This document shows, piece by piece, positions 6,579 to 9,885 of a stretch of 9,885 nucleotides of DNA; the first letter of the stretch is position 1; each line of letters begins with the position of its first letter. The stretch lies in contig CBFIHE010000049.1 of the NCBI GenBank assembly GCA_965662345.1, positions 1 through 9,885 of the forward strand, written 5' to 3'. The notes below the pieces were generated by a model that did no database searches, was not told where the DNA came from, and worked only from the letters and a program-made list of their open reading frames with translations. The DNA comes from UBA6049 sp965662345 (GTDB lineage Bacteria > Bacteroidota > Bacteroidia > Flavobacteriales_G > Salibacteraceae). Made by a program: the position numbers and the translations under genes.

Positions 6579-7418
6579 ATGCACTACCAATCTCTCGTAA
6601 TAGTTAAACCAACGTTTGGTAGTTCGTTAATTCGTATTGGGTGCTTTGTTCTTTCCATTTTTCTTACCACACAAGGACAAAGTCAAGACTTTGAAGTTGC
6701 ACCTGTGGTCATTCAGTTTAATGCGACTCAGTCAAAACCTGAATCCGCCAGTATCATGATTACAAATCATGACGCTCAGCCAAAATTGTACGAGCTTTCA
6801 TTCTCGGATGAAATTCATGTAAACGGCCGAAAGCAATACGTTGGCCCGGGTACCACGGAAAATAGCTGCTATCAATGGATAAGTGCAGATCAAATGGCCG
6901 TTCGAGTTGGGCCTGAACAAACAGGAAAGATAACTTTAAAGATGGCTCCAAGCGGTGCAAATCAGACCGGCACTAAATGGATTACGGCTTTTGTGAAGGT
7001 TTCCGAAGATCCCGTTGCCAAAGCGCTTAATCAAGACTTGAACACAGGTATACGCATTGTCCCGAGAATCGCAATAAAAATTATTCAAGACTTCAACGAT
7101 GTTTTAGGAGTAGATTTTTCGATTGACGGAGACAGGATTCAGGTGGACGAAAAAAATAATATGGTAGCATTACCCGTCAGAAACAATACGAAAAACAAAG
7201 TCCACAAGTTCAAATACTATTATTCTGCAATTCATAAAGCTACAGGTGTTCAGGTTGAGTCAAAACCTCTCTACAGAACATTGTATCCTGGCCAAGAAAA
7301 GGAGTTTCAATTTCAGTTATCGAACCTAGAGAAAGGAGATTACGATATAATCTATCTCATAGACCCGGGCGAAGGCAACAAAATCAAAGCCATAAGAAAA
7401 ACGATTAATATCCAATGA
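6579..7418 (+). CDS. PapD-like periplasmic chaperone of the chaperone-usher type
   Basis: This is a 279-residue exported protein with a signal sequence at about 18-36 (IRIGCFVLSIFLTTQGQSQ). Two Ig-like domains follow. Domain one (about 37-172) opens with DFEVAPVVIQFNATQSKPESA and SIMITNHDAQPKLYELSF, the pattern of the first strands of pilus chaperones (V-x-P-x-x-I-x-F ... I-x-N-x-x-x-x-P-x-x-Y). It ends with LNTGIRIVPRIAIKII (155-169), equivalent to the G1 strand and hinge that donate to subunits. Domain two (about 177-279) has ALPVRNNTKNKVHKF, LYPGQEKEFQFQL and a closing strand IKAIRKTINIQ. The length is slightly above the usual 230-260 residues. It is transcribed away from the subunit operon, and its stop overlaps the next start as ATGA. 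In this setting it would bind the two subunit-like proteins in the periplasm. Domain type is fairly sure; partners are inferred. Confidence 0.7.
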   Translation: MHYQSLVIVKPTFGSSLIRIGCFVLSIFLTTQGQSQDFEVAPVVIQFNATQSKPESASIMITNHDAQPKLYELSFSDEIHVNGRKQYVGPGTTENSCYQWISADQMAVRVGPEQTGKITLKMAPSGANQTGTKWITAFVKVSEDPVAKALNQDLNTGIRIVPRIAIKIIQDFNDVLGVDFSIDGDRIQVDEKNNMVALPVRNNTKNKVHKFKYYYSAIHKATGVQVESKPLYRTLYPGQEKEFQFQLSNLEKGDYDIIYLIDPGEGNKIKAIRKTINIQ

Positions 7419-8323
7419 GCCGCAGTGTTCTATTAATTGTATTGAAAATCCTCGCCTACTGCGGCATCTGCTCAGGACAGGAAGATACCATAGTTAGTAC
7501 TTACCCTAACGGAAATATAAAAGAGCGGTACGAAGCGGTTAACGGTCAAAAAAATGGGCCATATACTTTTTTTTACGAAAACGGTACTATATGGCAAACG
7601 GGTAACTATAAAAATGACCGCTTGGAATCAACGTGGCTCATTTATGATAAAAAGGGTACTGTAATTCAAATCGCGCATTATTCCGAAGGCAAGCGAGAAG
7701 GCAAACAGTCCTTCTACTATGAAAACGGGATGTTAATGCAACAGTTTTTTTGCTCGAGAGACTCGATTAATGGAGTGGTTGAAATCTACTCTGATATTGG
7801 CTATTTAGTAGAGCGTATACAGCATCAGAACAATAAAAAACACGGAGAGTACATCAAGTTGAACGAATTTGGTGATACGGTGGCATTCGGGAGGTTTCAA
7901 GAGAATTTAAAATCAGGTCTTTGGAAGGAATTCCACCCAAATGGCTCAATAGCCAAGCTCACCATCTACCAAAATGATACAATCTTTGGATGCGTAAACT
8001 ATTACGATGAGGATGAGCGACTACGTAAACGAATTTGCTTCCATCCAAAAGAGTCACAACTTACTTTTTACCCCAATGGCTCTATTGAATCAACTCTCCA
8101 ATTAGTCAATGGTTTAGCAGATGGATTTTTCACAAGTTACCATGAGAATGGCTTGATGAAAAGTAAAGGTTTATATACGAATAACAAGAAAATTGGCAAC
8201 TGGAGTTACTTCCATTTCAATGGTGGTGTTAAAGCTAAAGGAATCTACGAAAAGGATGAACCGAAGGGACAATGGGATTTTTATAATCCGGAAGGAGAAA
8301 TTATTCGTTCAATTACCTATTAA
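7415..8323 (+). CDS. exported protein of twelve MORN_2-type repeats, function unknown
   Basis: A hydrophobic N-terminal segment (about 4-21) predicts export; the cysteines near the end of it are not in a good lipobox. The rest is a nearly perfect array of MORN_2 repeats, with a turn of the type Y-x-N-G repeated every 24 residues. The turn glycines fall at 33, 57, 81, 105, 129, 153, 177, 222, 246, 270 and 294. The eighth unit has Glu at the expected site (201) and is three residues shorter. Such repeats form a long rod or sheet of beta-hairpins. Many database entries with this repeat are labelled YwqK-family antitoxin, but nothing here supports a toxin-antitoxin role. The ATG overlaps the chaperone stop (ATGA), so the two are translationally coupled, suggesting a shared job such as a scaffold, surface or peptidoglycan-associated partner of the assembly machine. 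Confidence 0.75.
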   Translation: MSRSVLLIVLKILAYCGICSGQEDTIVSTYPNGNIKERYEAVNGQKNGPYTFFYENGTIWQTGNYKNDRLESTWLIYDKKGTVIQIAHYSEGKREGKQSFYYENGMLMQQFFCSRDSINGVVEIYSDIGYLVERIQHQNNKKHGEYIKLNEFGDTVAFGRFQENLKSGLWKEFHPNGSIAKLTIYQNDTIFGCVNYYDEDERLRKRICFHPKESQLTFYPNGSIESTLQLVNGLADGFFTSYHENGLMKSKGLYTNNKKIGNWSYFHFNGGVKAKGIYEKDEPKGQWDFYNPEGEIIRSITY

Positions 8324-8344
8324 ATCGCCTAATTTTCACAGGTT

Positions 8345-9733
8345 ATGGATTCCAACAATCAGAATGATACGATCTGCGCCCTAGCCACGGCACCTGGTGT
8401 GGGCGCCATTTCCGTAATCCGACTCTCGGGTGCGCAAGCATTTGCCGTCACTTCCAAGGTGTTCTCCAAGCAGAATTTGGCCGATTTACCGTCCCACACC
8501 GTGCATTTTGGTTCATTGTCTCATGAAGGTCGCATTTTAGATGAGGTATTGGTTACGCTATTCAAAGGTCCGAATTCATACACGGGAGAAGATGTTATTG
8601 AGATTTCTTGTCACGGTTCGCCCTACATCCGCCAAGAAATCTTGAATTTACTCATTGAAAAAGGTGCAAGACCTGCTGAGGCTGGTGAGTTTACTATGCG
8701 CGCTTTTCTTAACGGTAAACTAGATTTGAGCCAAGCAGAGGCAGTAGCCGATTTAATTGCATCAGATTCTGAAGCGGGTCATAAACTAGCCATGCAACAA
8801 ATGCGTGGTGGCTTCTCTAAGCAAATTGCAGATTTACGCGAGAAACTCATACACTTTGCTTCTATGATTGAGTTGGAACTCGATTTTGGCGAAGAAGATG
8901 TTGAATTTGCCAATCGTGATGATTTACGCGCTTTGTTGGTAGAAGTACACAAACTCACTCAAAGCCTTATTGACAGCTTCAAAACCGGCAATGTGATGAA
9001 GAATGGTGTTCCGGTGGTAATTGCAGGAAAACCCAATGCTGGAAAGTCTACCCTGCTCAACAAGCTTTTGAATGAAGAAAGAGCCATTGTTTCTGATATT
9101 GCGGGTACCACTCGCGATGTTATAGAAGATGATGTGGTCATTGAAGGGCTTATCTTTAGATTTATTGATACAGCCGGTATACGCGAAACCAAAGATGAAA
9201 TTGAAGCCATAGGTGTGCAGCGTACCTTGGAAAAAATAAAGCATGCTGCCATGGTGCTGTATTTGTTTGATGTAAATGAATATACCACAGAAGAACTATC
9301 TAAAGTTAGGGAGCAGCTTTATGACCAAATGGGCGATGCCAATATCCCGCTGATTTTGGGCGGTAATAAGATAGACCAGGCTAATGCCGATAGCGTAAAG
9401 ACTAAATTCCAAGATTTTAAAGAAGTGTTGTACATCTCTGCCAAAGCCGAACACGGCATAGACGAACTACGGAGCCGCTTGGTGAATATAGTACTAGCTG
9501 ATGCCGCAGCTGCTGGAGATGTAGTGGTGAGCAACAGCAGGCATTTCCACTCTCTCACCCAAGCCAACGAAGCCTTGCTAAGTGGCTTAAATGCCCTAGA
9601 CACAGGTATTACAGGCGATTTTATAGCTATGGATATTAGACAAGCGCTGCATCACCTTGGTGAGCTAACAGGCCAAATCACTACAGACGATTTATTGGGT
9701 AATATTTTTAGCCAGTTTTGTATCGGAAAATGA
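8345..9733 (+). CDS. mnmE: tRNA uridine-5-carboxymethylaminomethyl(34) synthesis GTPase MnmE
   Basis: MnmE is a cytoplasmic GTPase that works with MnmG to modify the wobble uridine (U34) of certain tRNAs, using a formyl-tetrahydrofolate-derived carbon. The 462-residue length is normal. The N-terminal folate-binding domain starts NDTICALATAPGVGAISVIR and includes SYTGEDVIEISCHG. A helical domain with AGEFTMRAFLNGKLDLSQAEA follows. The G domain shows G1 GKPNAGKS (228-235), G2 DIAGTTRD (251-258), G3 DTAG (275-278), G4 NKID (341-344) and G5 SAK (365-367). The C-terminus is the canonical FCIGK (458-462) with the conserved Cys459. The ATG at 8345 gives the standard N-terminus. The gene starts 21 bp after the MORN-repeat gene on the same strand, so it may share transcripts with it, though it is a housekeeping gene expected to have its own promoter. 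It appears intact and conventional. Confidence 0.98.
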   Translation: MDSNNQNDTICALATAPGVGAISVIRLSGAQAFAVTSKVFSKQNLADLPSHTVHFGSLSHEGRILDEVLVTLFKGPNSYTGEDVIEISCHGSPYIRQEILNLLIEKGARPAEAGEFTMRAFLNGKLDLSQAEAVADLIASDSEAGHKLAMQQMRGGFSKQIADLREKLIHFASMIELELDFGEEDVEFANRDDLRALLVEVHKLTQSLIDSFKTGNVMKNGVPVVIAGKPNAGKSTLLNKLLNEERAIVSDIAGTTRDVIEDDVVIEGLIFRFIDTAGIRETKDEIEAIGVQRTLEKIKHAAMVLYLFDVNEYTTEELSKVREQLYDQMGDANIPLILGGNKIDQANADSVKTKFQDFKEVLYISAKAEHGIDELRSRLVNIVLADAAAAGDVVVSNSRHFHSLTQANEALLSGLNALDTGITGDFIAMDIRQALHHLGELTGQITTDDLLGNIFSQFCIGK

Positions 9734-9885
9734 TTACAGACACCGAATAAAAAATCGATTAAAACCAGGATTAAATAAAGTCAAACCCAGACACCGACTT
9801 TACCCGCACTTACCGATACCTACCGGTAACTTTATCGTCTGCACAAGAATTCCCCAACTACATCAAATGGATTTTAGGCCATTCT
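9734..9885. repeat. non-coding tail downstream of mnmE with short direct and inverted repeats
   Basis: No supportable gene is seen in these 152 bases; the three minus frames and one plus frame are closed by stops. The sequence holds a direct repeat CAGACACCGA (9737-9746 and 9788-9797). It also has an inverted repeat TAAAGTC/GACTTTA (9776-9782 and 9796-9802, 13-base loop), a second inverted repeat TTACCG/CGGTAA (9810-9815 and 9824-9829, 8-base loop), and several TACC repeats. There is no T-run, so an intrinsic terminator is not clear. A downstream gene may begin beyond the window. Confidence 0.35.

Noticed and set aside
7415..8323. YwqK-type antitoxin of a toxin-antitoxin pair.
   Set aside because: The protein has an export signal and no adjacent toxin; the label in databases rests on the repeat alone.
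8924..9603. Several minus-strand reading frames inside mnmE.
   Set aside because: They are antisense to a complete, clearly conserved mnmE and show no domain or start context of their own.
9779..9885. Open plus-strand frames reaching the right edge (for example one reading LSSAQEFPNYIKWILGHS, and an ATG at 9867).
   Set aside because: There is no start codon with support in the longer frame, and the ATG frame has only six codons before the edge, too short to judge as a gene.

Overview
The window looks like a chromosomal stretch from a member of the Bacteroidota, probably a free-living flavobacterium-like organism. Three things suggest this: a C-terminal type IX secretion (T9SS) type B / gliding-motility sorting domain at the left edge, secreted proteins whose signal peptides end in AQ or GQ, and AT-rich upstream regions without clear Shine-Dalgarno sequences. 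No rRNA, tRNA, insertion sequence or CRISPR array was seen.

Left part (1-2279): the 3' end of a T9SS type B cargo gene overlaps the start of a PagL-like acyloxyacyl hydrolase (lipid A deacylase family). This converges, with a 21-bp overlap, on a minus-strand gene for an Asp-box lipoprotein. The 95-bp gap at 2280-2374 shows no clear terminator or promoter.

Centre (2375-8323): a divergent cluster that reads as a chaperone-usher-like secretion and assembly locus. On the minus strand, in transcription order, are two small related secreted proteins that resemble pilus subunits (5880-6506 and 5304-5858), then a 995-residue outer-membrane protein (2375-5362). The latter has periplasmic Ig-like domains, a large beta-barrel and two C-terminal Ig-like domains, the overall plan of an usher. 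A 72-bp divergent intergenic region separates these from plus-strand genes for a two-domain PapD-like periplasmic chaperone (6579-7418) and, coupled through ATGA, an exported protein made of twelve MORN_2-type repeats (7415-8323). A strong stem-loop lies between the two subunit genes and contains the start codon of the second. My model is that the chaperone folds and escorts the two subunits, the barrel protein exports or polymerises them, and the hairpin makes the first (major) subunit more abundant. Chaperone-usher pili are well described in Proteobacteria; the described Bacteroidota pili are the unrelated lipoprotein-based FimA/Mfa1 type. This locus is therefore the most interesting item here. 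The usher and pilin assignments are inferences from architecture, not from a database match.

Right part (8345-9885): a complete mnmE (tRNA modification GTPase), then 152 bp without a supportable gene but with several short direct and inverted repeats.
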